Below, piece by piece: positions 1-9,053 of a DNA stretch of 64,000 nt (its first letter is position 1; every line of letters begins with the position of its first letter). A program made the position numbers and the translations under genes. Location of the stretch: positions 47,759 to 111,758 of the forward strand of contig CAWIIO010000011.1 in NCBI GenBank assembly GCA_963836265.1, given 5' to 3'. The stretch comes from CAIWHR01 sp963836265 (GTDB taxonomy: Bacteria > Pseudomonadota > Gammaproteobacteria > Burkholderiales > Casimicrobiaceae). The notes under the pieces were generated by a model. It was not told the DNA's origin, ran no database searches, and saw only the letters and a list, made by a program, of their open reading frames with translations.

Positions 1-14
1 GGCGCACGCCGGCA

Positions 15-2859
15 ATGCCGATGACGGACGAAAAGCGCAACGCCGCACTCGAGACTTCGGGGCAACCGACCGTCGCCGGCACGCTCGCGCAGGCGCACGC
101 CGCATGGAGCGCAGGCGATCGCACCCGCGCAATGGCGCTGCTGGCTGGATTCGCCGCGCGCGAGCCGGCGGCCGCGATCCTCGCCCGGCTCGGCGCCTAT
201 GCGCTCGAGGCCGGCGACAACGACCGGGCGCGCGAGCATCTCCGAGGCGCGTTGGCGGCAGCACCCGGCGATGCCGCGTCGTGGACGAACCTCGGCACGA
301 CATTGCTGCGCCTCGCCAGGACGGACGAGGCGATCGCCGCCTACGCCCGGGCTGTCGCGCTCGACGGCGGCGCGATCGGCGCGCGCGTCAATCTCGGCAA
401 TGCCCTGCAGCAGTCGGGGGACCTCGACGGCGCCGTGGCGCAGCTCGAAGAGGCGCGCCGCGTTTCTCCGGACGCGCCCGACGTCCTCAACAATCTCGGC
501 AATCTGTACAAGGAGCAGGGCCGGTTCGACGATGCGTTCGCCGCCTACGATGCCGCGCGCCGCGCGCGACCGGACGCCGGCCCCGCGTTCTCGAATCTGC
601 TCGCGTTGACGAAGCTTTCGACGCGGCACTCGCCGGCCGCGGTGTTTGCGTTGCACCGCGCCTTCGCCGAGCGCTTCGAGTTCGAATGGCAGGCGGGGTA
701 CGTGCCGCCCCGCAACGCGCCTGATCCTGAGCGCAGGCTGCGCATCGGCTACGTGTCGCCCGACTGCCACACCGCGCTCCCCGCATTCGTCGTCCCCGTC
801 CTGCGCCACCACGACCGCGAGCGCTTCGAGCTCTTCGCCTACTTCAACAATTTGCAGCCGGCGGAAACGCTGGCGCGCATCGCGCCGGTTGCCTCGCGCG
901 TGATGAAGGGCGCGACGGACGCCGAAGTTGCGCAGTGGATCCGCAGCGACGGCATCGACATCCTGATCGACATCGCCGGGCACACCGGCCACAACCGGCT
1001 CGGCGTCTTCGGAAGGAAGCCCGCGCCGGTCGCGATCACCTGGCTCGACTATCTCAACACGACCGGCCTCGACAGCATCGACTACCGGCTGACCGACGCG
1101 ATCAGCGACCCCCCGGGCGAAAGCGATACGCTGCACAGCGAGACGCTGCTGCGGCTCGCGCCGACGCAATGGTGCTGGAATCCGCCTTCGTCCGCGGCCA
1201 CGTCCGCCGCGTTGCCCGCGCTGAACACCGGTCAGCTGACGCTCGGCTCGTTCAACAACTACTCGAAGCTCACCGCTGCAACGCTCGCCCTGTGGGCCCG
1301 CGTCCTCGCGGCGCTCCCCGATGCGAAACTCGTCATCGTCGGCGCGCCGGAGGGTGTCGCGCGGGCGCGCGTCGCGGCCGCGTTCGAGGGCGTCGGCGCC
1401 GATCGGGTTCGAGCGTTGCCGCGACAGCGGCCGGACGCTTTCCGGGAGGCGATCGGAACCGTCGACATCGCCCTCGATCCGCTGCCGTTTTCGGGCGCGA
1501 CGACGACGCTCGAAGCGCTCTGGCAGGGCGTGCCCGTCGTCACGCGGCCCGGGGCGACGTCCGCATCGCGGTCCTCCGCCAGCATCCTGACCGCGCTCGG
1601 TCTCGAAGGCTGGATCGCGGCCGCCGACGACGACTACGTCGGCATCATCAGGCGTGCAGGCGCGAATCTCGACGCAACTCGCCTCGCTGCGCGGAGAGTT
1701 GCCGGCGAGGCTCGCGCAAAGTCCGCTCACCGATGCCGCGAAGTTCACGCGGGCGCTGGAAGAGATGCTGTCCGGCGTCTGGCGAACGTGGTGCGCCAAC
1801 CGCGGGGCGCCGTCGATCGCCGCAGCGCCGCGAAGCGCTGCGGCGCCGATCGCGACCGGTGCGCCGGCGCTCCGCCGCCTTCACCTCGACGCGCGGCTCG
1901 CCGCCGTGGAGTCCGCACTACGGGCGGGCCACGGTGCAAAGATCGCCCACGAAGCCTGCGCGCTGGTCGACGACGCGCCGCGCTGGGAGGCCGCCCAACG
2001 AGCGTATCTGCAGGCGCTCCTCGCCTGGACCCGCACACAGCCCGGACTCGTCGAGCGGATGTTCCCGTTGCCCCCGGTGAGCGCGCGCAGGCCCAGGATT
2101 TCGGTACTCGTGTGCTCGATCGATCCAGACCGGTTCCGGAACGTGAGCGCGAGCTACGAGGCGCGCTTCGCCGGCCATCCGTTCGAAATCATCGGCGTTC
2201 ACGATGCCCGATCGCTTGCCGAGGGCTACAACCGCGCCGCTGCGCGTTCGACCGGCGACATCCTCGTCTTTTCGCACGACGATATCGAGCTCGAGACGCC
2301 GGATTTCGCGGCGCGAATGATCGCGCACCTCGATCGCTACGACGGCATCGGCGTCGCCGGCGCGTCGCAGGTGATCGGACCCCGGTGGGGCGACGCCGGA
2401 CAGCGTGCGATCCACGGCCACGTCCTGCATTCGCCGCCGCCGGGGCGAAAAGGCGTGCTGCTGATGGTCTCGGGCTTCCAGTCTCCGGTCTGTCAGGACA
2501 TCCGGGGCCTCGACGGCGCGTTCATCGCGGTGCGGCGGGAGGTGTGGGAGGCGACGCGGTTCGACGCCGACCGTTACGACGGCTTTCACTTCTACGATCT
2601 CGATTTCACCTGGCGGGCGAGCGGCGCCGGTGCGCGCCTGGCCGTTCCCGCCGACCTGCTGCTGTTCCACACGTCACAGGGTCGCTACGGCGAGGCCTGG
2701 CGCCGTTACGCGCGGCGGTTCGTCGACGCCGCGGGCCTCGATCCGCTCGCGGCGCCTCGGCCGGGAGGATTGCAGGCGCGACTCGAAACGCGCGCGCAGG
2801 TCGACACGCTGCGCGCGGCGATGCTGCATTTCCGCTACGGCGCGCCGGTCGAGCCATAG
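15..2859 (+). CDS. TPR / O-GlcNAc transferase-like (GT41) protein fused to a GT2-type glycosyltransferase domain; one frameshift
   Basis: Predicted cytosolic multidomain glycosyltransferase. Residues ~20-185 are TPR repeats (recurring ARVNLGNALQQSGDLDGAV type). They are followed by a SPINDLY/OGT-like catalytic region (RIGYVSPDCHT, DILIDIAGHTGHNR, LGSFNNYSKL, DIALDPLPFSGATTTLEALW). A C-terminal domain from about 2,095 has GT2 features (PRISVLVCSID, FSHDDIEL, and FYDLDFTWR near its end). The frame breaks near 1,676: removing one A from gacgcaactc restores ANLDALASLRGELPARL across the junction, so this is one gene with a single-base insertion. The frame is open upstream of the first ATG to the window edge, so the true start may lie outside. 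Family members glycosylate proteins (flagellin, adhesins) or glycans; the acceptor here is unknown. The domain calls are firm; the function is inferred. Confidence 0.8.
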
Positions 2860-3111
2860 GGAAGAAAGGGGCTCGCACCAGCAACTTCCACGAATGGATT
2901 GCAGGCACACGCCGAGCCGGAGGGTGTCGAATGTCGTTTCTCGGGCCAAGACCAGACCGTCGAGAATTTCGCCCCAAGCGAACGTCGCGCCAAGTCTGCA
3001 CAAGAACGCAATGCGAACTCTCCGTACTATCATCTTCGGACTGCTCTCAGGATTCCAATGAACGCACCGGCAGCCCGTTGAATAATCGCCAGGTTCCCAG
3101 AAAGGACTGCC

Positions 3112-3522
3112 ATGCGTGGCACTACTTGGTATTCCCAGTTCGCGAAAAAGGCTGCGCACTTCAGCGGCCGTCCCCGAGTGTTCATCCTGGCAGTTGGTGT
3201 CGTCGTCGTTTGGATCGTCACGGGTCCGGTGTTTCACTTCAGCGACACGTGGCAGTTGGTCATAAATACGGGCACTACGATCATCACCTTCCTGATGGTC
3301 TTTCTCATCCAAAACACCCAGAACCGAGACACCGAGGCAATCCAAGTGAAGCTCGACGAGCTGATCCGAGCCACGAAAGGCGCTCATAACGCTCTTCTCG
3401 ATCTAGAAGAACTCGAGGAGGAAAGCCTCGATGCCTTCCGAAGCAAATATCAAGCGCTGGCAGCAGCGGCACGCGCCGAACTGAGCGGCGGCGATATGGA
3501 CACCGGGACCCCAGAGCCGTAG
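3112..3522 (+). CDS. Small two-helix membrane protein, low-affinity iron permease family
   Basis: A 136-residue protein with two hydrophobic segments (about 24-43, VFILAVGVVVVWIVTGPVF, and 50-66, LVINTGTTIITFLMVFLIQN) and an acidic soluble tail. The motif FLIQNTQNRDTEAIQVKLDE after the second helix is the hallmark of the Fe_permease/low-affinity iron permease family, small inner-membrane proteins of poorly defined role in bacteria. A purine-rich ribosome site (agaaagga) precedes the ATG. It stands alone between the glycosyltransferase and a convergent hydrolase gene. The family assignment is good; iron transport itself is not demonstrated by the sequence. Confidence 0.75.
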   Translation: MRGTTWYSQFAKKAAHFSGRPRVFILAVGVVVVWIVTGPVFHFSDTWQLVINTGTTIITFLMVFLIQNTQNRDTEAIQVKLDELIRATKGAHNALLDLEELEEESLDAFRSKYQALAAAARAELSGGDMDTGTPEP

Positions 3523-3719
3523 GCGTCCGGCGAATAGCGTCTTGACTGCGAGCGCTGTCAGGCGGCGAGTCGGTTCTCGGGCTGATGGACGGCTGACAGG
3601 GCCCAGGGCAGTAGTTCAGCGCGAACCGATCGCGGTTTCGTTCGGATTCGGAGTTGCGGTCTTCGTCTCGCCACGCGCTCGGCCCGAGCGTCCCGTTGAC
3701 CGGGAATCGGCCGGGATCG

Positions 3720-4706
3720 TCAATCCGCGCCCTTGGCGATCGGTCCCGCGGCCATCGCGGGCGGCAGGCTGGGGTTGGTGGTGTGCCAGGTCGGCGGCCA
3801 GTGATCGGGCCAATGGCCCCACATGTTGAGCTGGCCGAGCGCGTCGAACAGCCCGAGATATTGATGATAGACAGCGCCGGGCGCATCCTGGGCGATCGGG
3901 CAGCCAAGCGTCACCACTCGCACGCCCCGCGTGCGGTCGGGGTCGAGCGACCGCAGCGCATTGCCGATCTGGAGAGCGCCCTTGCTGTGGCCGATGAGGA
4001 GCTTGAACGGGCCGGGCCGGTCTCGCATCAGCGTATGGAGCACGTCCGAGGAGCCTGAGCCGTGGCGAAAGACCGGCGCGCCATGCAATGTCCTGGCGCC
4101 CGGCACGGAGGCCGCCAACTCGCGGCCGATGGCCGCGGTGGCGGGCGCGACGCTGGCAAGGGCATTCTGCGCGAGGCTCTTGGTGCCGAGATAATCGTGC
4201 AGGCCGAAGCCGAACCAGCCGCCCAGGGCCTGTTGCACGACATCGGCCACGCCATAGCCCGGCACGATGGCAAGCACTGGCTCTGCCAGCGCCTTGGATA
4301 TGTTCCAGCCCAGCGCCGCGCTGCCCAGCGCCGAACTGCCGACGCCGGTGATCGTGGCCACGGCAACGTCGCGCGTTTCGGGATAAGGCGAGTTGAGATA
4401 GGCCTCGACGTCGGTGTACTTGTGCACATAGGGCGCCGTCGTGGCGTCGATCAGCAGGAGGGACCCCTCGGGATCGCTCAACGCATCGAATTCGATGATC
4501 CGCGACGGCAGCTTTTCGCCGGCTGCCGCCATGTCTGCGTCAAGCGCGTGAAAATCGGAGCGGAGGCTCGGCACGTCGTAGAAAATCGAGTCGAGCGCCG
4601 TGTTGAAATATCTGCAGGCCATGACCGCCGGCCGCACCAGGGAGCCGGGCAACTCAAATCGGTTCAGCGCGGAAGAGCCCCTACGGCGTCGGTCCGTTGT
4701 CGCCAT
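3720..4706 (-). CDS. Putative alpha/beta-fold serine hydrolase (GHSKG motif), unclassified
   Basis: A 328-residue protein that I cannot assign to a named family. Residues 237-243 read LIGHSKG, a GxSxG nucleophile elbow with Ser241 as the likely nucleophile. The segment GVRVVTLGCPIAQ (261-273) is typical of lipase-like folds after the elbow. His308 in WHTTNPS near the C-terminus is a candidate catalytic histidine. There is no N-terminal signal peptide. A glycine/alanine-rich stretch at 119-165 could associate with membranes. It is convergent with the small membrane protein upstream and has no obvious operon partner. A hydrolytic role (esterase/lipase-like) is inferred from the motif only. Confidence 0.55.
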   Translation of the reverse strand: MATTDRRRRGSSALNRFELPGSLVRPAVMACRYFNTALDSIFYDVPSLRSDFHALDADMAAAGEKLPSRIIEFDALSDPEGSLLLIDATTAPYVHKYTDVEAYLNSPYPETRDVAVATITGVGSSALGSAALGWNISKALAEPVLAIVPGYGVADVVQQALGGWFGFGLHDYLGTKSLAQNALASVAPATAAIGRELAASVPGARTLHGAPVFRHGSGSSDVLHTLMRDRPGPFKLLIGHSKGALQIGNALRSLDPDRTRGVRVVTLGCPIAQDAPGAVYHQYLGLFDALGQLNMWGHWPDHWPPTWHTTNPSLPPAMAAGPIAKGAD

Positions 4707-5119
4707 GATCGTCGATCTCCGTAACAGCGAACAAGAATAGCCGATTTTCGGTTGCGGCGCGGCACGATTCCGGAACGATCTGTGTCGGTCCCGCTCGCAC
4801 GCGGGGGCTTTGGCAGAACAAGGGCAAGTGCAGCCTGGAAGAGCGGCGCGTCGTCGGCCTTCTGCGGAACGACCCGCGGATGCGCCGGCAATTCTTCAAC
4901 CAATCGCCGGCCCGGTCACGAACCGCACCCTCGTACGGACCATGGCGAGGATGAGCGACAAAGCGATCGGCGATGCGGATCGGTTCGAACATAGCACGTG
5001 TGGGTTGCGGTACTCGGGCCCGAACGGCGTCGAACGTTTCGCACCGCGTCGCCTCGTTTGAATCGCCGCCGCTGAGAACGGGCAGGCAGCTCCGGGGCGA
5101 ATGCCGACCCTTGCGCTGC
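4707..5119. other. Intergenic stretch without a recognisable gene
   Basis: 413 bases between the start of the hydrolase gene and the end of the dehydrogenase gene, both on the minus strand. Short open frames exist on both strands, but none has a ribosome site or a protein-like composition I recognise. It should hold the promoter of the hydrolase gene; no clear -35/-10 pair was found. Confidence 0.5.
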
Positions 5120-6184
5120 TCAGATCACCTCGGCGATCGCGCGGCCCAACTCGGCCGTCGTCGCCTTTCCGCCGATGTCCGGCGTGCGCGGTGACGCCGG
5201 ATCGGCGAGCACCGCCTCGATCGCGCGGACGATCGCCGCGGCGGCGTCGGCGTGGCCGAGATGATCGAGCATCAGCGCGCCCGACCAGATCTGGCCGATC
5301 GGATTCGCGATGCCCTTGCCGGCGATATCGGGCGCGGAGCCGTGGACCGGCTCGAACAGCGACGGATAGTCGCGCTCGGGATTGATGTTGGCCGACGGCG
5401 CGATGCCGATCGTCCCGCACACGGCGGGCCCCAGGTCGGACAGGATGTCGCCGAACAGGTTGGACGCGACGACGACGTCGAAGCGGTCCGGATTGCGCAC
5501 GAAATGCGCGCACAGGATGTCGATGTGGAACTGGTCGGTGCGAATGTCCGGATACTTCTGCGTCATCGCGTGGAAGCGCTCGTCCCAGTACGGCATCGTG
5601 ATCGAGATCCCGTTCGACTTGGTCGCCGAGGTCACGTGCCTCGCCGCACGTTTCTGCGCCAGCTCGAACGCGAATTTCAGGATCCGGTCCACACCCTGGC
5701 GCGAGAACACCGTCTCCTGAAACACGACTTCGCGCTCGGTGCCCTCATACATCCTGCCGCCGACCGACGAATACTCGCCCTCGGTGTTCTCGCGGACGAC
5801 GACGAAATCGATGTCGCCCGGCTTGCGATTCGCGAGCGGCGACGGGATGCCCGGCATCAGCCGGCAGGGCCGGAGATTCACGTACTGGTCGAAGCGACGC
5901 CGGAACTGGATCAGCGAGCCCCACAGCGAGACGTGATCAGGCACGGTGGCCGGCCAGCCGACGGCGCCGTAGAAGATCGCATCGTGCGGGGAGAGTACTT
6001 CGAACCAGTTCTCGGGCATCATGCGCCCGTGCTGCAGGTAGTAGTCGCAGTCCCAGGCGAACTGCTGCCACCGGAAGGCAATGTCGAACTTGCGCCCGGC
6101 CGCTTCGAGGACGCGGACGCCTTCCGGCACCGTTTCCTTGCCGATCCCGTCTCCGGGGATGACGGCGATGCGATGCGTGTTCAT
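5120..6184 (-). CDS. Tartrate dehydrogenase / D-malate dehydrogenase family (isocitrate/isopropylmalate dehydrogenase superfamily)
   Basis: NAD- and divalent-metal-dependent beta-decarboxylating oxidoreductase of 354 residues, full length for TtuC/DmlA. It begins MNTHRIAVIPGDGIGKE (dinucleotide-binding start of the superfamily). It carries VVVRENTEGEYSSVGG with the substrate-contacting Arg/Asn/Glu, and later NLFGDILSDLGPAVCG (metal-binding Asp pair) and EPVHGSAPDIAGKGIANP (cofactor-binding loop). The VRENTEGEYS and SLWGSLIQFRRRFDQYVNLRP segments resemble tartrate/malate dehydrogenases more than LeuB, and no leuCD genes are adjacent. The likely substrate is tartrate, D-malate or a related 2-hydroxy acid, used in cytosolic carbon catabolism. 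Single gene with a ribosome site (aaggagcaacg) just before the ATG. Confidence 0.85.
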   Translation of the reverse strand: MNTHRIAVIPGDGIGKETVPEGVRVLEAAGRKFDIAFRWQQFAWDCDYYLQHGRMMPENWFEVLSPHDAIFYGAVGWPATVPDHVSLWGSLIQFRRRFDQYVNLRPCRLMPGIPSPLANRKPGDIDFVVVRENTEGEYSSVGGRMYEGTEREVVFQETVFSRQGVDRILKFAFELAQKRAARHVTSATKSNGISITMPYWDERFHAMTQKYPDIRTDQFHIDILCAHFVRNPDRFDVVVASNLFGDILSDLGPAVCGTIGIAPSANINPERDYPSLFEPVHGSAPDIAGKGIANPIGQIWSGALMLDHLGHADAAAAIVRAIEAVLADPASPRTPDIGGKATTAELGRAIAEVI

Positions 6185-6380
6185 CGTTGCTCCTTCGGAA
6201 TGCCCGATGCCGGGTCAGGTTCGCCGGCTCGCCAAGTCGCGATCCGCGCGTGTCCCGCGCAGGGTCTCGACCCTTTCAAAGGTGCGACCGAAACCTGGTG
6301 CACCACAGGCGTCTGTCCAGGCGACGTCATATCTTGTCGAATGGCGCGTCTGCTGGCAAAGTGCACCGCCATCCTCGTGA

Positions 6381-6614
6381 TCCGCCCTTCGAGCCTCTGT
6401 CGCCGGTACCAAAGTGCTGACCCTCGAGCGTCACGCCATTACCTCGATCAGCTGCGGTCGAGATCATACGTTGGCACTGCTCGCGAGCGGCCGGGTGTTT
6501 GGCTGGGGGGCGACGGCAGCCCGGATCCCGTCCGGCGGCCTGCCCGCGGTCACTCGAAGCAAGCAGATCAGCCGCTTCCCGTTCGCCGCAACCGGCGGGA
6601 CGCTCTGTCAATGA
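6381..6614 (+). pseudogene. RCC1-repeat protein remnant
   Basis: Between a stop at 6378-6380 and a stop at 6612-6614 the frame encodes a short peptide. Its middle, ISCGRDHTLALLASGRVFGWG, is a textbook RCC1 (beta-propeller) repeat. Intact RCC1 proteins need about seven such blades; only one is present here and the rest of the peptide has no repeat character. No convincing start codon with a ribosome site is seen (GTG at 6414 is the only candidate). This is most likely the leftover of a deleted or decayed gene. The repeat call is good; the extent of the remnant is uncertain. Confidence 0.5.
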
Positions 6615-6728
6615 CGGAAGGACGCGGCCCGGCGCAAGCTCCCGGCCGCGTCGGGCGGCTCGAAGGGGTCCGCCGCCATCGCGGTCGGTGACGTTGCCCG
6701 CGCCTCGCAAACGGCGTCGGGATCCGCG

Positions 6729-7157
6729 ATGCGCTCAGCCGTCCTGGTGATCGTCCAGCTCGCGGCGATGGCCGCGATCCTGGTGCCGTGGGATTCGACG
6801 CGCTGGAGCGCCGTGGCGACGCTCGTCGTCGCGACCGGCGCGGCGCTCGGCCTGTGGGCCGTGACGGCGAACCGGCCGGGCAACTTCAATGTCCGCCCCG
6901 AGCCCAGGGCCGGCGGCTATCTCGCCACCGGCGGCCCGTACGCGTACGTCCGTCACCCGATGTACCTCGCCATCCTGCTGCTCGCCGCCGGCGCTTGCAT
7001 CGGCTATGCGACGACGTGGCGGTGGATCGTGTTCGTCGCACTGGCGCTCGTGCTCGAGCGCAAGGCGCGCATCGAGGAATCGGCGCTCCCCGGGCTGCAT
7101 CCGGGCTACGCCGACTACGCGCGGCGAACCAAGCGGATCATTCCGTACGTCTGGTAA
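6729..7157 (+). CDS. Isoprenylcysteine carboxyl methyltransferase (ICMT)/PEMT-like membrane protein
   Basis: A 142-residue integral membrane protein with four hydrophobic segments. The C-terminal half holds GGPYAYVRHPMYLAILLLAAG and a closing HPGYADYARRTKRIIP, the conserved S-adenosylmethionine-binding signature of ICMT/phospholipid methyltransferase-type enzymes (RHPxY, then a Glu/Arg pair in LERKARIEE). Bacterial members methylate undefined substrates at the inner membrane. No strong ribosome site precedes the chosen ATG. Neighbours give no pathway hint. Confidence 0.75.
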   Translation: MRSAVLVIVQLAAMAAILVPWDSTRWSAVATLVVATGAALGLWAVTANRPGNFNVRPEPRAGGYLATGGPYAYVRHPMYLAILLLAAGACIGYATTWRWIVFVALALVLERKARIEESALPGLHPGYADYARRTKRIIPYVW

Positions 7158-7326
7158 CTGGCGAATCGGTCGCGGCGTCCGCACGGGTGATGCCTCGCCC
7201 ATCATCCATCCGGCGGATGGTGCGGCGCCGCGGCGTTGCCTAGAGTGACCGGAAACGCGTTGCTTCGGGCGCATCGCGATTTCACCCTCGGCGACGCCGT
7301 CTATCGCAATCCGCACGGAGGTCCGC

Positions 7327-7863
7327 ATGTTCCGCAAGCTCTATCTGGCGGCGCTGATCGCCCTCCAGCTCGCGCTGCTCGCACGCGTGGCACCGCGACT
7401 TGGCTACGCGCTCCACGCCGATGCTGCACTTGGCGCGCTTCCAGGTGGCCTGCCCGCCGTTGCACAGCTCACGTTCGCCGCGGCAGCGATCGTCGGCGTC
7501 GCACTGGCACTCGTCTATCCGGGCGTCGCATTGCTGCGCCATCGCCAGCGCGGCGAGATCCGCTTCGATGGTCTGCCGCGCTGGGCGGTGGCGCTCGCGC
7601 TGGTCGGCGCTGCGGCGCTCGGCATCGGTCTCGTCGTGGAGGGGCTGATTCCCCTGCTGCCCCGCGAAGTCAAGTTCACCGCGGCGCTGATGGCGCGACC
7701 GACGCAAAACGCGGGGCTCGCGCTCGCGGCGGCCGGCACGCTGTGCGCAGAATTGCTGCGCCGTGGCGTCGGCGCGGCGCGCTGCGCGACGAGCGTCCAC
7801 CAGCGCGTCGCCCAGCGAATCGAAGTCACGGATCCGCCGGAGTTGCGTACGCGCGGCGTCTGA
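7327..7863 (+). CDS. Hypothetical integral membrane protein
   Basis: A 178-residue protein with no family I recognise. Four hydrophobic segments are visible (about 5-24, 45-65, 84-108, 122-145) separated by short charged loops, and the tail is soluble and arginine-rich. The ATG is preceded by ggagg at a good distance, which supports this start. It lies in tandem with the EVE-domain gene 50 bases downstream. The last ~25 residues look compositionally different from the membrane part. Confidence 0.55.
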   Translation: MFRKLYLAALIALQLALLARVAPRLGYALHADAALGALPGGLPAVAQLTFAAAAIVGVALALVYPGVALLRHRQRGEIRFDGLPRWAVALALVGAAALGIGLVVEGLIPLLPREVKFTAALMARPTQNAGLALAAAGTLCAELLRRGVGAARCATSVHQRVAQRIEVTDPPELRTRGV

Positions 7864-7913
7864 TCCGCAATGCGACCGCAGCGGTGCCGCCGCAAACACG
7901 GAGCACCCACGAC

Positions 7914-8363
7914 GTGAATCAGCGCGAGTTCTGGATCGGCGTCGTTTCGAAGGACCATGTCGACCTCGCCGTCGCCGGCGGCTACATCGAGTTGAGTCAC
8001 GGCAAGGCCGGCCCGCTCGAACGCATGCGCGCCGGCGACGGCTTTGCCGTCTATTCGCCGCGGTCGAGCTACCCCGCCGGCGAATCCCTGCAAGCGTTCA
8101 CGGCGATCGGCCCCATCCGAACGGGTATCGTCTACCAGGCCGCGCAAGGTCCCGACGGCACCCGCCCCTTTCGACTCGACGTCCACTGCCTGCCGGCGCG
8201 GGCCACGCCGGTCAAACCGTTGATCGAGCGCCTGTCCTTCATTCGGAGCAAGACCCATTGGGGTGGCGCGTTCCGCTTCGGCCTCGTCCGCGTTCCCGCC
8301 GACGATTTTGGGCTGATCGCCAGCGCCATGGGGTGCTCGTCCGCTGGAGATCTCTCCCCCTGA
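7914..8363 (+). CDS. EVE domain-containing protein
   Basis: A 149-residue soluble protein that is essentially one EVE (PUA-like) domain. It starts VNQREFWIGVVSKDHVDLAVAGGYIELSHGKAGPLERMRAGDGFAVYSP (given in parts: FWIGVVSKDHV, FIELSHGK-type GYIELSHGKAGPL, GDGFAVYSPR). It ends with LSFIRSKTHWGGAFRFGLVR, as in the UPF0310 group. EVE domains bind modified nucleobases in DNA or RNA. GTG at 7914 gives the standard family start. No restriction-modification or RNA-modification gene is adjacent, so the target cannot be inferred from context. Confidence 0.8.
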   Translation: MNQREFWIGVVSKDHVDLAVAGGYIELSHGKAGPLERMRAGDGFAVYSPRSSYPAGESLQAFTAIGPIRTGIVYQAAQGPDGTRPFRLDVHCLPARATPVKPLIERLSFIRSKTHWGGAFRFGLVRVPADDFGLIASAMGCSSAGDLSP

Positions 8364-8404
8364 CGCGCTCGACGCCGGCGGCGGGCTGCGCTATGTTCGG
8401 CGCC

Positions 8405-8923
8405 ATGACCGCCTCACCCGTTGCCACGCGGGCCGCACCGGCAGCGAACGGCAAGCCTGTCGCGCTCCGCTGGCAGTGGGCGCGGCTGCCCGGGCTGTCC
8501 TCGCTCGAACTCTACGCAGTGCTCGCCGCGCGGCAACAAGTGTTCGCCGTCGAGCAGCATTGCGCATTCCAGGACGCCGACGGAAACGATGCTTTCGCGT
8601 GGCACTTGCTGGGCTGGACCACGGAGCCCGGATCGTCGCAGCTTGCGGCGTACCTGCGAGTTATCGACGCCGGACGCAAGTACGCCGAGCCTTCGATCGG
8701 TCGCGTCCTCACGGTCCCGCCCTACCGGGGCATCGGCCTGGGCCGCGTGGTGATGCTCGAGGGCCTCGCGCGCGCTGGCGCCGTCTGGCCCGGCCGGGCC
8801 CTGCGCATCGCCGCTCAGCAACGGCTGGAGGCGTTCTATACGACCCTCGCGTTCCGCACCGTCTCGGCGCCGTACGACGAAGACGGGATCGCGCACGTCG
8901 ACATGCTCCGCGAAACGACGTGA
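8405..8923 (+). CDS. ElaA-like GNAT family N-acetyltransferase
   Basis: A 172-residue acetyltransferase of the ElaA type. Typical features are LYAVLAARQQVFAVEQHC near the N-terminus, then DAFAWHLLGW, AAYLRVIDAG and SIGRVLTVPPYRGIGLGRVV. The last contains the acetyl-CoA pyrophosphate-binding loop (R-G-I-G-L-G). The C-terminal AAQQRLEAFYTTLAFRTVS is the usual closing strand and helix. The substrate of ElaA is not established. Either ATG 8393 or ATG 8405 could be the start; 8405 fits the family better. It stands alone, 81 bases past the mid-point of the gap after the EVE gene. Confidence 0.8.
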   Translation: MTASPVATRAAPAANGKPVALRWQWARLPGLSSLELYAVLAARQQVFAVEQHCAFQDADGNDAFAWHLLGWTTEPGSSQLAAYLRVIDAGRKYAEPSIGRVLTVPPYRGIGLGRVVMLEGLARAGAVWPGRALRIAAQQRLEAFYTTLAFRTVSAPYDEDGIAHVDMLRETT

Positions 8924-9053
8924 CCATCGCCGCGCACGCGCGTTCGCCTTGCGGCGCGGCGTGGCCGCCGCACCGTCATTCTGCCGGCACCGCGCCGAGA
9001 CCGACGCCGGCCGCGCCGGCGTTTTCGTTGGCCATCGGTCCTTCCCTTCCGCC

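Noticed and set aside
2860..3389. Continuation of the first open frame to 3,389
   Set aside because: It is only the out-of-frame read-through after the indel at 1,676; the real protein ends at 2,859 in the neighbouring frame and the tail overlaps the small membrane protein gene.
5252..6691. 479-codon open frame on the plus strand
   Set aside because: Antisense to the tartrate/malate dehydrogenase gene, which has all family motifs.
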